Notes under the pieces: model-generated | Seen by the model: the letters and a program-made list of their open reading frames with translations, nothing else | The model's database searches: none | What the model was told of the DNA's origin: nothing | Position numbers and translations under genes: made by a program | In this document: one piece after another, positions 9,652-18,026 of the stretch | Position numbering within the stretch: the stretch's first letter is position 1 | Layout of the letters: every line of letters begins with the position of its first letter | From: Bacteroidota bacterium | Lineage (GTDB): Bacteria; Bacteroidota; Bacteroidia; Bacteroidales; Prolixibacteraceae | NCBI GenBank assembly: GCA_023251455.1 | Contig: JAHEYT010000028.1 | Location: 90,146-154,145, forward strand | Reading direction: 5' to 3' | DNA length: 64,000 nt

Positions 9652-10479
9652 ATGTTTCTAATCAACCTTCGAGTGAGAAATAACAACAAAACAGCTGTTT
9701 GTCATCAGCACTCTTCAATGGCGTTTTTGAGCCAATTTACTCAGGAAAAGGTTTGTCTATTCGTTTTCTCATTGCTTCTAATTATCAATGGTTCACCTAT
9801 TTTCGCACAAAAGGCAGATGAAAATTCTCCGAAGTTGCTTATGGGTCAGATTCTTAATATGGAAGATGAAACGCCTGTAGCTAATGCGATTATTTCTAAC
9901 CAACGAACAAAAGAAACGGTGACAGCCGATCTGACTGGACAGTTCAGGATCAATGCCGTGAATACTGACAGCCTTGAAATAAGTGCTCTCGGATACAGCA
10001 AGCAAACCATTTCAATTCCTTCAAATTACAGTAATTCAAACGTTTTGATTATTTATGCCAACACATTTCGGTATCTTTTACCTGATGTAAATATCAACGG
10101 AAATTACCAAAAACCAATTCTGAAAGTCGAAAAAATCGATGTTTCCCCCTATTTTCGAAATGAGTTCATGCGGGAAAAACCAGCAGAAGAAAAAGCCTAT
10201 CAAAACCAAATCAGCCTTTTAAAAATCCCTTTATACGGCAAAGAACAGCCTGGCCGTAAATTCAGGAATGCCACGAAAGCAGACAAGCATTGGACCCTGG
10301 TTTCGAAAATCTATAATATAGAACTGGTGAGGGAGTTAACCGGATTGAACGCAACTGAGGCTGATAATCTGATGATGTTTATGAATAGCAAGCGATTATT
10401 CAATAAAATGACAACAAAAGAAGATGCAAGTTTTATTATACTGGAACAATTTAGTTTGTACAGAAAAGCAGGACATTAA
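9652..10479 (+). CDS. Exported carboxypeptidase-regulatory-like domain protein (paralogue 1)
   Basis: From the ATG at 9652 the protein has 275 residues. A basic leader of about 30 residues precedes a hydrophobic segment ending SPIFAQ, probably a signal peptide. A beta-sandwich of the CarboxypepD_reg-like family follows (GQILNMEDETPVANAIIS..., with a later LEISALGYSKQTI strand). The C-terminal 70 residues form a conserved helical module ending in RKAGH. The same architecture is found in the next gene, so the pair arose by duplication. The domain is typical of cell-envelope proteins of Bacteroidota; no TonB barrel is attached. Function is unknown. An ATG at 9718 is an alternative start. Confidence 0.8.
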   Translation: MFLINLRVRNNNKTAVCHQHSSMAFLSQFTQEKVCLFVFSLLLIINGSPIFAQKADENSPKLLMGQILNMEDETPVANAIISNQRTKETVTADLTGQFRINAVNTDSLEISALGYSKQTISIPSNYSNSNVLIIYANTFRYLLPDVNINGNYQKPILKVEKIDVSPYFRNEFMREKPAEEKAYQNQISLLKIPLYGKEQPGRKFRNATKADKHWTLVSKIYNIELVRELTGLNATEADNLMMFMNSKRLFNKMTTKEDASFIILEQFSLYRKAGH

Positions 10480-10516
10480 CCAGTTTCCAACAATCAGGTT
10501 CTGAACAGGATTTTTA

Positions 10517-10524
10517 TACTTTTG
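10517..10524 (+). promoter_or_regulatory. -7 promoter element for the second CarboxypepD_reg gene
   Basis: TACTTTTG fits TAnnTTTG and lies 18 nt before the ATG, suggesting that the two paralogues are transcribed separately. Confidence 0.45.
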
Positions 10525-10542
10525 TAACAAAGCCAAGCAGTC

Positions 10543-11397
10543 ATGAAACAATTTATACAAATGTACTCACCATACAGGTGCTACCAGAAGAATTTACCGG
10601 GTTATTGGTTTTCCCGGTCTGAAAGAGCATTTCTGTATTTTTCGACAGTTGTACACTCTATTGCTTTCCTTTTCTTATTCCTTTTTCTCAGTGTTACTGT
10701 TTTCTCACAGTCAATTGAAGATATCGATCCGATGCCCATCAGGCTCAAAGGACAAGTACTGAACCTGGAAGACGAAATGCCTGTACCCAATGCCATCGTG
10801 ATAAACCTGAGAACTCATGTAACCATAAGCACCGATTTACAGGGCCGATTTATGATGGACATGTTAAACATTGACAGCCTTTCGATTTCATCCCTTGGGT
10901 TTTCGAAAAGCATAGCACACGTTCCCGCAAAATACAACGAAATGAATGTTTTAATTATTTATGCCAAACCCATTCGTTTTGCACTTCCTGAAGTAAACGT
11001 ATCCGGACAACAAAAAAAGGTTAACCTCGACGGTGTTCCGGTTGCTAAAAAGAATGATATTGCTCCGGAACTACGAGGCGATGCATACAATACTAAACCA
11101 CCCGTGATTGCGGCATTATTTACTCCGGTCAGTTTTCTGCAATATCACCTGAGCAAAAGCGAGCGCGAAAAACGTGAAACCCGAAAGGCCATTGTTTCTG
11201 AGAAGCAGTGGGAAGTGATCTCTCAGTATTACAACAAAGAACTGGTTATGCAATTAACCGGATTGAACAATGCCCAGGCTGATAATTTCATGATCTACAT
11301 CAACAGCAAGGGATTACTCAGCCAAATGACCAACGAATACGATGTCCGCAACATCATTAAAGAGCAGTATAAAATCTACACTGAGGAAGGACATTAG
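10543..11397 (+). CDS. Exported carboxypeptidase-regulatory-like domain protein (paralogue 2)
   Basis: The protein has 284 residues and is a tandem paralogue of the preceding gene. It has a long basic N-terminus, a hydrophobic signal segment ending FSQS, and a CarboxypepD_reg-like sandwich (GQVLNLEDEMPVPNAIV..., LSISSLGFSKS). The C-terminal module is shared: KQWEVISQYYNKELVMQL and QLTGLNNAQADNFMIYINSK align closely with the first copy, and it ends TEEGH. The segment between the sandwich and the C-terminal module is the most divergent part. The role is unknown; the exported fold suggests an envelope binding or structural function. Confidence 0.8.
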   Translation: MKQFIQMYSPYRCYQKNLPGYWFSRSERAFLYFSTVVHSIAFLFLFLFLSVTVFSQSIEDIDPMPIRLKGQVLNLEDEMPVPNAIVINLRTHVTISTDLQGRFMMDMLNIDSLSISSLGFSKSIAHVPAKYNEMNVLIIYAKPIRFALPEVNVSGQQKKVNLDGVPVAKKNDIAPELRGDAYNTKPPVIAALFTPVSFLQYHLSKSEREKRETRKAIVSEKQWEVISQYYNKELVMQLTGLNNAQADNFMIYINSKGLLSQMTNEYDVRNIIKEQYKIYTEEGH

Positions 11398-11496
11398 CCA
11401 AATCTTCGCTAAATTTTACGACATTTGCCTCAAATTCAGGGATGCTACATTTCAATAGTCTCCTGAATAATTTAATCTCACATAAGAATTTGACCA

Positions 11497-12276
11497 TTGA
11501 AAGAGTTTTCAAAAAAGAAAATAGTCCTGAAAAAGAAGGAGCAACCGTTAGCCGAACCTGCCGGTGACGGGTTAATTCGCCTGAACAAATACATTTCGAA
11601 TTCGGGTGTGTGTTCGCGACGCGAAGCCGACAAAATCATTGCTGATGGATTAATTACCATTAACGGAGAAGTAGTTACCGAGCTCGGGCGTAAAGTTTCG
11701 CTCGACGACGATGTCCGCATTGATGGAAACAGGCTAAATCCGGAGAAAAAAGTCTATCTGCTTCTTAATAAACCTCGTGGATTCGTAACTACGCTCGACG
11801 ACCCGCATGCAGAAAGAACCGTGATGCAATTGATTCAGAATGCCTGCACCGAACGCATCTATCCGGTCGGACGGCTCGATATGCAAACAACAGGAGTTCT
11901 GCTGTTTACCAACGATGGCGAATTGGCCAAAAAGCTGACTCATCCGAGTTACGAGAAGAAAAAAGTTTACCATGTTCAGCTCGATCAGGATTTCCTTCCG
12001 GAAGATCTTGAAAAAATCAGGATAGGAATTGAACTTGAAGATGGATTTATTGCCGCCGACGATATCCAGATGATTGACGCAACCGATGCCCGTCAGGTGG
12101 GAATCGAAATTCATTCAGGAAAAAACCGCATTGTCCGCCGTATTTTTAATCACTTGGGCTATAATGTTGAAAAGCTTGACCGGGTGATGTTTGCCGGACT
12201 GACAAAAAAAGACTTGCCCCGCGGTCGCTACCGTTTCCTGACTCCTCAGGAAATTAATTTTTTGAAGATGAGTTAA
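11497..12276 (+). CDS. rRNA pseudouridine synthase, RsuA/RluB family
   Basis: The protein has 259 residues. A lysine-rich extension of about 25 residues is followed by an S4 RNA-binding domain (LNKYISNSGVCSRREAD, then INGEVV) and the RsuA/RluB catalytic domain. The active-site aspartate lies in GRLDMQTTGVLLFTNDGELA. The enzyme isomerises a uridine in ribosomal RNA. An in-frame TGA at 11491 and the lack of any in-frame ATG before the S4 domain make TTG at 11497 the best start. Similar basic extensions are common in this phylum. RluB is the closest guess, RsuA or RluE being possible. Confidence 0.88.
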   Translation: MKEFSKKKIVLKKKEQPLAEPAGDGLIRLNKYISNSGVCSRREADKIIADGLITINGEVVTELGRKVSLDDDVRIDGNRLNPEKKVYLLLNKPRGFVTTLDDPHAERTVMQLIQNACTERIYPVGRLDMQTTGVLLFTNDGELAKKLTHPSYEKKKVYHVQLDQDFLPEDLEKIRIGIELEDGFIAADDIQMIDATDARQVGIEIHSGKNRIVRRIFNHLGYNVEKLDRVMFAGLTKKDLPRGRYRFLTPQEINFLKMS

Positions 12277-12314
12277 TGTAATGAAATTCACTTTCGCAGA
12301 CTAATAGCTACACG

Positions 12315-12803
12315 TTGGAAAAGGAGTTTTTACAAATAATCACCGAGAATCAGGGAATCATTCACAAGGTTTGTTCCATCTATTGCGATTTGGAAGAAGA
12401 CCGCCGTGACTTATTTCAGGAGATATTGGTGCAATTGTGGAAATCGTATCCGTCGTTTCGTAGCGAGTCCAAATTTTCAACATGGATGTATCGCGTGGCC
12501 TTAAATACTGCTATTACTAGCTTTAAAAAGGACAAGCGGCAGCCCGACAAAACAGGCATTTCTTACGAAAACATGCAATTGGTCGAGGAAATGTACGACA
12601 CCCGGACTGAAGAACAGATCAGAATGCTGAACATGGCCGTGGCTCAGCTAACCGGAATTGAAAAGTCAATTATTCTGTTGTTTCTTGAAGACAAAAAATA
12701 TGAAGAGATAGCTGATATTACGGGCATTACCCAAAATTATGTCAGGGTAAAGATGAACCGTATCAAGAAAAAATTGAAGTTGTTAATGAATACGGAAGAA
12801 TAG
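12315..12803 (+). CDS. ECF-type RNA polymerase sigma-70 factor
   Basis: The protein has 162 residues. Region 2 is recognised by RDLFQEILVQLWKSYPSF and FSTWMYRVALNTA, region 4 by an acidic helix-turn-helix LEDKKYEEIADITGITQNYVRVKM. No other sigma regions are present, so it belongs to the extracytoplasmic-function group. The only plausible start is TTG at 12315: an in-frame TGA lies at 12282 and no ATG lies between. The TAG stop is followed directly by the ATG of the next gene, so the two are very probably translated together and the neighbour is a candidate regulator. Confidence 0.9.
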   Translation: MEKEFLQIITENQGIIHKVCSIYCDLEEDRRDLFQEILVQLWKSYPSFRSESKFSTWMYRVALNTAITSFKKDKRQPDKTGISYENMQLVEEMYDTRTEEQIRMLNMAVAQLTGIEKSIILLFLEDKKYEEIADITGITQNYVRVKMNRIKKKLKLLMNTEE

Positions 12804-13505
12804 ATGGAATTAAAGGATTTAAAATCGGCGTGGGATACATATTCTTCTCAGGAGATGGATAAACATCGACTAGGAAAGGAATCGATTCATGAATTATTGA
12901 AGAACCGGACCCAATCGTTGGTTGACCGCATTGACCGGAACATGAGGATTGGAATGGGTGTGCTTGGTATCTACATCACATACCTGATTCTTGATTATTT
13001 ATTCCTGTCGGCGTATTTTTCAAAAATTATTATTCACGAAGTCGTAGAATATCCCAAATGGCTGGAGCCTTTGGATGTTTTCTCGACTGCACTTATTATT
13101 ACCACTTATTTGTTTTTTGTAATACGATACATCAAAATAAAGCGGAGCTTCTCCATTCATCTTCAGCTAAAAGACTTGTTGCTTGGAATTCAGGAAACCC
13201 TGAAAACTTATCGGCGGATGTTTTATCTGGCTGTCGTAATCCTCATGATAAACATCATTGTGAGCTTTATTGCGGGAATTTACCAGGGACTCAAATTCAA
13301 AGCTGAAGCGATAAGCGATGGAATTATAAACCTGACTACAAGCCAAACGCTGAAGATCGTCGGGATAAGTTTGCTGATTATCATCCCGATGGTTGCAGGT
13401 TCATTCTTCGTACTTCGTTGGGGATTCAACAAATTGTACGGCCGATATCTGGTCAAGTTAAACGAAACTTTGCAGGAACTCGACGAATCGGAGATTACGG
13501 AGTAG
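12804..13505 (+). CDS. Membrane protein paired with the ECF sigma factor (putative anti-sigma)
   Basis: The protein has 233 residues. A soluble N-terminal part of about 45 residues (MELKDLKSAWDTY..., with a basic helix) precedes four likely transmembrane segments at about 52-72, 90-110, 140-165 and 185-205, then a short acidic tail. It starts at the base after the sigma-factor stop codon. Membrane proteins encoded after ECF sigma genes often hold the sigma factor inactive, and the cytoplasmic N-terminus could do that here. No zinc anti-sigma motif or FecR domain is seen, so the role rests on gene context alone. Confidence 0.65.
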   Translation: MELKDLKSAWDTYSSQEMDKHRLGKESIHELLKNRTQSLVDRIDRNMRIGMGVLGIYITYLILDYLFLSAYFSKIIIHEVVEYPKWLEPLDVFSTALIITTYLFFVIRYIKIKRSFSIHLQLKDLLLGIQETLKTYRRMFYLAVVILMINIIVSFIAGIYQGLKFKAEAISDGIINLTTSQTLKIVGISLLIIIPMVAGSFFVLRWGFNKLYGRYLVKLNETLQELDESEITE

Positions 13506-13612
13506 TTTTTCTCATTCAAAATTTCATATAAATCAAACACGATCTTGCTATCTGCTTACTGAACCTTTCTGCTTTTCAGATTGTTAACACTCAGTAAACA
13601 AAAGCAGTCGTT

Positions 13613-14071
13613 ATGCAATCACCCGCACAATCGGTTGAAGAATACATCAATCAGGTTCCCGACTTACAGAGAGAAGCAATCGTCCTTCTCCGAAAAACGA
13701 TTCTCGAAAACCTGCCCAAAGGTTTTGTTGAACAAATGAGTTACGGAATGGTAGGCTATGTGGTTCCACACAGCATTTATCCCGGCGGTTACCACTGCGA
13801 TCCAAAACTCCCATTGCCTTTCCTGAATATTGCAGCACAAAAAAACTTTATTGCGCTTTACCACATGGGCATTTATGCCAGTCCCGATTTGCTGGATTGG
13901 TTCACCACTGAATTTCCGAAATACAGTAAATTAAAACTGAATATGGGGAAAGGCTGTATCCGGTTTAGAAATGGGAGTCCAATTCCGTACACTTTAATCG
14001 GGGAACTGGTAAAAAAGACGGAAGTGACCAATTGGATAAACCTGTATGAATCAAACTTTCTCAAGAAATAA
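13613..14071 (+). CDS. DUF1801 (YdhG-like) family protein
   Basis: The protein has 152 residues and the family signatures: an early SVEEYINQVPDLQREAIVLL segment, a central MSYGMVGYVVP, the LNIAAQKNFIALYHMGIY strand pair and KLNMGKGCIRF. Structures of this family show a small alpha/beta domain, and its biochemical role is unknown. No signal peptide is present. It is separated by 24 nt from the next SRPBCC gene, so the two may form an operon. Confidence 0.85.
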   Translation: MQSPAQSVEEYINQVPDLQREAIVLLRKTILENLPKGFVEQMSYGMVGYVVPHSIYPGGYHCDPKLPLPFLNIAAQKNFIALYHMGIYASPDLLDWFTTEFPKYSKLKLNMGKGCIRFRNGSPIPYTLIGELVKKTEVTNWINLYESNFLKK

Positions 14072-14094
14072 ATTAACATTTAAAACTTCAGCAA

Positions 14095-14634
14095 ATGAAA
14101 GCACTTAAAATCATTGGACTCGTTTTGGTTGGGATTATCGCACTGTTGCTAATAACCGGACTATTTATCGATGGAAAATACGCGATTGAACGCGAAGTGA
14201 CCATCAATAAACCGAAACAAGTAGTTTTCGACTACGTGAAATACCTGAAAAACCAGAACCAATTTAGCGTTTGGGCCAAAATCGACCCTGCCATGAAAAC
14301 AGAATTCAGGGGAGAAGATGCTACCGTTGGTTTTGTTTCGGCCTGGGACAGCGAAAACCCGGATGCCGGGAAAGGGGAACAAAAGATTGTCAAAATAGAC
14401 GAAGGTAGCCGGATTGACTACGAAATTCATTTCATTGAACCTATGGAGTCAACCGACTTTGCCTACATGACATTTGCAGCTCCGAACGACTCGACAACTT
14501 CTGTAAAATGGGGATTTCATGGCAAAATGAAGTACCCCATGAACCTGATGCTGCTTGCTATGGATATGGAAAAAATGCTTGCCCCCGATTTACAAAACGG
14601 GCTGAATAACCTAAAAACAATACTCGAAAAGTAG
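14095..14634 (+). CDS. Membrane-anchored SRPBCC family protein
   Basis: The protein has 179 residues. The first 25 form a transmembrane anchor. The remainder is a START-like polyketide-cyclase fold: INKPKQVVFDYVKYLKNQNQFSVWAKIDPAM, then successive beta strands and a long C-terminal helix ending NLKTILEK. Members of this group bind small hydrophobic ligands and their function is mostly unknown. The gene lies 24 nt after the DUF1801 gene. Confidence 0.82.
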   Translation: MKALKIIGLVLVGIIALLLITGLFIDGKYAIEREVTINKPKQVVFDYVKYLKNQNQFSVWAKIDPAMKTEFRGEDATVGFVSAWDSENPDAGKGEQKIVKIDEGSRIDYEIHFIEPMESTDFAYMTFAAPNDSTTSVKWGFHGKMKYPMNLMLLAMDMEKMLAPDLQNGLNNLKTILEK

Positions 14635-14683
14635 GATATAATTCACTATATTAGTTATTTATCTCTTCACTAAAAAATCGAAA

Positions 14684-15367
14684 ATGAAAAAATTAGTAGC
14701 AGAGTTTATCGGAACCTTTTGGTTGGTACTGGGAGGTTGCGGAAGTGCAGTTTTAGCTGCGGCATTTCCTGAAGTCGGTATTGGCTTGGTTGGCGTTTCG
14801 CTGGCCTTTGGATTAACCGTTCTGACCATTGCCTATTCGCTCGGACATATTTCCGGGGCACATCTCAATCCGGCAGTATCCATCGGATTGTGGGCCGGAG
14901 GTCGCTTCAGTTCAAAAGACTTATTTCCTTACATCGCGGCCCAAATTCTAGGGGGTTTGCTGGCAGCTGGCGTTCTTTATGTTATTGCAACCGGAAACGG
15001 AAGCGCGATTGGCAACTTTGCAGCCAACGGCTATGGCGAACACTCGCCGGGTAAATACGACCTGATGGCGGCTTTGGTTTGCGAAATTGTAATGACTTTT
15101 ATGTTCCTTATTGTAATCCTTGGGGCTACCGATAAGAAAGCGCCTGTCGGATTTGCCGGGCTAGCCATTGGTTTGGCCTTAACGTTGATCCACCTCATAA
15201 GCATTCCGGTAACCAACACCTCGGTAAACCCTGCCCGAAGCATCAGTCAGGCTGTATTTGTAGGTGGCTGGGCCATTGAGCAACTCTGGCTGTTTATTCT
15301 GGCACCAATTGTTGGCGCAGCTTTGGCCGGATTAGTGTATAAATATTTAGGCGGAAAAGGGAAGTAA
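14684..15367 (+). CDS. aqpZ: Aquaporin Z family water channel
   Basis: The protein has 227 residues, the usual size for MIP channels. Six transmembrane helices and both half-helix pore motifs are visible: HLNPAVSIG in the first half and TSVNPARSI in the second. The N-terminus [26 protein letters not shown] is characteristic of AqpZ. The residues before the second NPA ([13 protein letters not shown]) fit a water-selective rather than glycerol-selective filter. It acts in the inner membrane as a passive water channel. A strong terminator follows, so it is transcribed apart from era. Confidence 0.95.
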   Translation: MKKLVAEFIGTFWLVLGGCGSAVLAAAFPEVGIGLVGVSLAFGLTVLTIAYSLGHISGAHLNPAVSIGLWAGGRFSSKDLFPYIAAQILGGLLAAGVLYVIATGNGSAIGNFAANGYGEHSPGKYDLMAALVCEIVMTFMFLIVILGATDKKAPVGFAGLAIGLALTLIHLISIPVTNTSVNPARSISQAVFVGGWAIEQLWLFILAPIVGAALAGLVYKYLGGKGK

Positions 15368-15390
15368 ACTTTTCTGCATTCAAAATATCG

Positions 15391-15430
15391 GAAGCCTGGT
15401 TGAATGGTTCAATCAGGCTTCAGCTTTTTT
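15391..15430 (+). terminator. Rho-independent terminator of aqpZ
   Basis: A 14-bp stem (15391-15404 with 15408-15421, one G-T pair) and a 3-nt loop are followed by CTTTTTT. Confidence 0.85.
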
Positions 15431-15492
15431 GCCCCTTTGTTAATTCATTCACAGCGTTTTGACAGGCTTAGCTGTTTAAAGGATTAATTGAT

Positions 15493-15500
15493 TATCTTTG
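15493..15500 (+). promoter_or_regulatory. -7 promoter element for era
   Basis: TATCTTTG matches TAnnTTTG 33 nt before the ATG at 15534. No -33 TTG is seen at the usual spacing. Confidence 0.45.
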
Positions 15501-15533
15501 CGCAGATTTTTTAAAACCTTCATTCAGAATTAA

Positions 15534-16418
15534 ATGGCACATAAATCCGGATTTGTAAACATCATCGGAAACCCCAACGTCGGGAAATCGACCATCATGA
15601 ACGTATTGGTGGGCGAGCGTTTATCGATCATTACCTCGAAAATGCAAACCACCCGTCACCGCATCAAAGGAATCGTGAATGGCGATGATTTCCAGATAGT
15701 TTATTCCGACACCCCTGGAATCCTGAAGCCGAATTACAAACTTCAGGAAACCATGATGAAGTTCGTAAACACCGCGCTGATTGATGCCGACATCATTCTG
15801 TATGTGACTGACGTTATTGAATCGCCCGGAAAGAATGAAGAGTATGTTGAACGCATCAAAAGCTCCGAAGCAGCTGTGATTGTGCTGATTAACAAGATCG
15901 ACTTATCGACTCAGGAAAAAGTAATGGAGTTGTACAATTACTGGCGCGAAAAACTTCCGCTGGCCGATGTGTATGCCATTTCAGCCACCGAAAAATTCAA
16001 TACCGCACCCATATTCGACCGTATTCTGGAATTACTTCCTGAAGGTCCGGCTTATTTCCCGAAAGATGAAATGACCGACCGTAATGAACGCTTTTTTGTG
16101 AGCGAGATCATCCGTGAAAAGATTCTTTTGTTTTACGACAAGGAAGTTCCTTATTCGGTAGAAGTGGAAGTGGAGCAATTCAAAGAAGAAGATAAAATAC
16201 TGAACCTGATGTGCGTTATCCATGTGGCCCGAGACAGCCAGAAAGGAATCATCATCGGACATCAGGGTCAGGCGCTGAAAAGGGTTGGGATGGAAGCCCG
16301 CCTGGACATGGAAGAATTCTTTCAGAAGAAAGTATTCCTTCAGTTGTTCGTAAAAGTGAACAAAGACTGGCGCGACAAAGACCGCGCGCTGGGTGGCTTT
16401 GGCTACGATATGGAATAA
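15534..16418 (+). CDS. era: GTPase Era
   Basis: The protein has 294 residues. The G domain shows G1 GNPNVGKS, G3 DTPG, G4 NKID and a G5 SATE motif. The C-terminal KH RNA-binding domain has the GHQGQALKRVGMEAR loop followed by FVKVNKDWRD. Era binds 16S rRNA near its 3' end and assists 30S assembly. Length and layout are standard. It is followed, after a 241-nt hairpin-rich spacer, by der, another ribosome-assembly GTPase. Confidence 0.97.
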   Translation: MAHKSGFVNIIGNPNVGKSTIMNVLVGERLSIITSKMQTTRHRIKGIVNGDDFQIVYSDTPGILKPNYKLQETMMKFVNTALIDADIILYVTDVIESPGKNEEYVERIKSSEAAVIVLINKIDLSTQEKVMELYNYWREKLPLADVYAISATEKFNTAPIFDRILELLPEGPAYFPKDEMTDRNERFFVSEIIREKILLFYDKEVPYSVEVEVEQFKEEDKILNLMCVIHVARDSQKGIIIGHQGQALKRVGMEARLDMEEFFQKKVFLQLFVKVNKDWRDKDRALGGFGYDME

Positions 16419-16461
16419 AAATTCAGGAAAAAGAAAAAAGGGAATTGAGGAATATCCTTTG

Positions 16462-16645
16462 CCGTCCCATTCATGGGACGGATATGAATGAGCAAGTACA
16501 GAAAACAAGGCGCATCCGGGAATTAAGATTGAAATATAACCGCTGTATGCGCCGCAGATTAGATGTTGATCGATGAGTTTTAGATTTGGATCAACATGAT
16601 GAATAGAACCGGGAATATCAATAAAGAAGAATCCTGTTTTCAGGA
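16462..16645 (+). other. Hairpin-rich era-der intergenic spacer (possible structured leader)
   Basis: The 241-nt gap between era and der has no plausible gene but holds four inverted repeats. They are CCGTCCCA/TGGGACGG (16462-16481, 4-nt loop), GGCGCAT/ATGCGCC (16509-16553), ATGTTGATC/GATCAACAT (16563-16597) and TCCTG/CAGGA with a TTTT loop (16632-16645). An AGGAG at 16649-16653, rare in this phylum, precedes the der ATG. It could be a structured 5' leader of der, a processing site or a small RNA; none is proven. Confidence 0.4.
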
Positions 16646-16659
16646 CATAGGAGACAAAA

Positions 16660-17967
16660 ATGAGTAATATTATTGCAATTGTAGGTCGGCCAAATGTAGG
16701 GAAATCAACCCTTTTCAACCGGATGACCGAATCAAGAAAAGCCATAGTTGACGAATCAGCAGGAGTAACACGCGACCGTCAGTATGGAAAAGGTGTTTGG
16801 AACGGGATCGACTTTTCGATCATCGACACCGGCGGCTATGCCGTTAATTCAGAAGATATTTTCGAAGGCGAAATCCGGAAACAGGTTATGCTGGCCATCG
16901 AAGAAGCCGACGTGATTCTGTTTGTAGTTGACGTTGAAAACGGAGTAACCGACATGGATGAAGAAGTGGCCTCGGTGTTGCGCCGCTCGAAGAAAAACGT
17001 ATTTATTGCCGTTAACAAAGTAGATAACAACGCTCGGATCAATGATTCGCACGAGTTTTATTCACTCGGACTGGGTGAAATTTATTGCATTTCGTCGATG
17101 ACCGGAAGTGGAACAGGTGAATTGCTCGACGCTATTGTTGAAACATTTCCGAAGGACGAACCGGAAGAAATCGAAGAAAACGTTCCGCGTTTCGCCATCA
17201 TCGGTCGTCCAAATGTGGGCAAATCATCGTTCATCAATGCACTTATTGGCGTCGACCGAAACATGGTAACCGATATTGCCGGAACCACCCGCGACGCCAT
17301 TCATACCCGATACAATAAATTTGGTCACGACTTTTATCTGATTGATACAGCTGGATTGCGCAAACGCACCAAGGTAAAGGAAGATGTAGAATTTTACTCG
17401 ACCATGCGCTCCATCCGGGCCATTGAAGATTCGGATGTTTGTATCCTGATTCTGGATGCCACCCGAGGGATGGAAGCTCAGGATGTTTCGATCTTTCACC
17501 TGATCGACCGCAACAAAAAAGGCTTAGTTATCTTGGTCAATAAATGGGATTTGATTGAGAAAGACAATTCGAGCACCATCGAATTCACCAAACAGATTAA
17601 AGAGCGCATTTCGCCGTTTGTTGATGTGCCAATCATGTTTATTTCGGCCCTGTCGAAACAACGTATCCTGAAAGCTTTGGAAACTGCAGTTGAAGTGTAT
17701 GAAAACCGCAGCAAAAAAATCAAAACTTCGGAATTGAATGAGGTGATGCTGAAAGCCATCGAGGCTTATCCGCCGCCATCTATCAAAGGTAAATTTGTGA
17801 AGATTAAATATGTGACTCAGCTGCCAAGCCAGACACCGAGTTTCGCGTTTTTCGCCAACCTTCCGCAGTATGTAAAAGAAGCTTACCGCCGGTACCTCGA
17901 AAATAAGATTCGCGAGAACTTCAATTTTTCAGGTGTCCCGATTCAGATTTATATCCGAAAAAAATAA
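16660..17967 (+). CDS. der: GTPase Der (EngA)
   Basis: The protein has 435 residues with two tandem G domains and a C-terminal KH-like domain, the hallmark of Der. The first G domain has [15 protein letters not shown] and NKVD; the second has [21 protein letters not shown] and NKWD. The last 90 residues form the KH-like domain ending in [10 protein letters not shown]. Der acts in 50S subunit maturation. The start ATG is preceded by AGGAGA at 7-nt spacing. Together with era it forms a ribosome-assembly pair. Confidence 0.97.
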   Translation: MSNIIAIVGRPNVGKSTLFNRMTESRKAIVDESAGVTRDRQYGKGVWNGIDFSIIDTGGYAVNSEDIFEGEIRKQVMLAIEEADVILFVVDVENGVTDMDEEVASVLRRSKKNVFIAVNKVDNNARINDSHEFYSLGLGEIYCISSMTGSGTGELLDAIVETFPKDEPEEIEENVPRFAIIGRPNVGKSSFINALIGVDRNMVTDIAGTTRDAIHTRYNKFGHDFYLIDTAGLRKRTKVKEDVEFYSTMRSIRAIEDSDVCILILDATRGMEAQDVSIFHLIDRNKKGLVILVNKWDLIEKDNSSTIEFTKQIKERISPFVDVPIMFISALSKQRILKALETAVEVYENRSKKIKTSELNEVMLKAIEAYPPPSIKGKFVKIKYVTQLPSQTPSFAFFANLPQYVKEAYRRYLENKIRENFNFSGVPIQIYIRKK

Positions 17968-17988
17968 AACCAAAACAAGCATACAGAA

Positions 17989-18025
17989 AAGCCGTTTCAG
18001 AAATCATTCCGAAGCGGCTTCTTCA
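17989..18025. terminator. Hairpin between der and the convergent antiporter gene
   Basis: The stem AAGCCGTTTC/GAAGCGGCTT (17989-17998 with 18011-18020, one G-T pair) lies in the 59-nt convergent gap. T-rich sequence follows on both strands, so it may serve both genes. Confidence 0.6.
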
Positions 18026-18026
18026 T

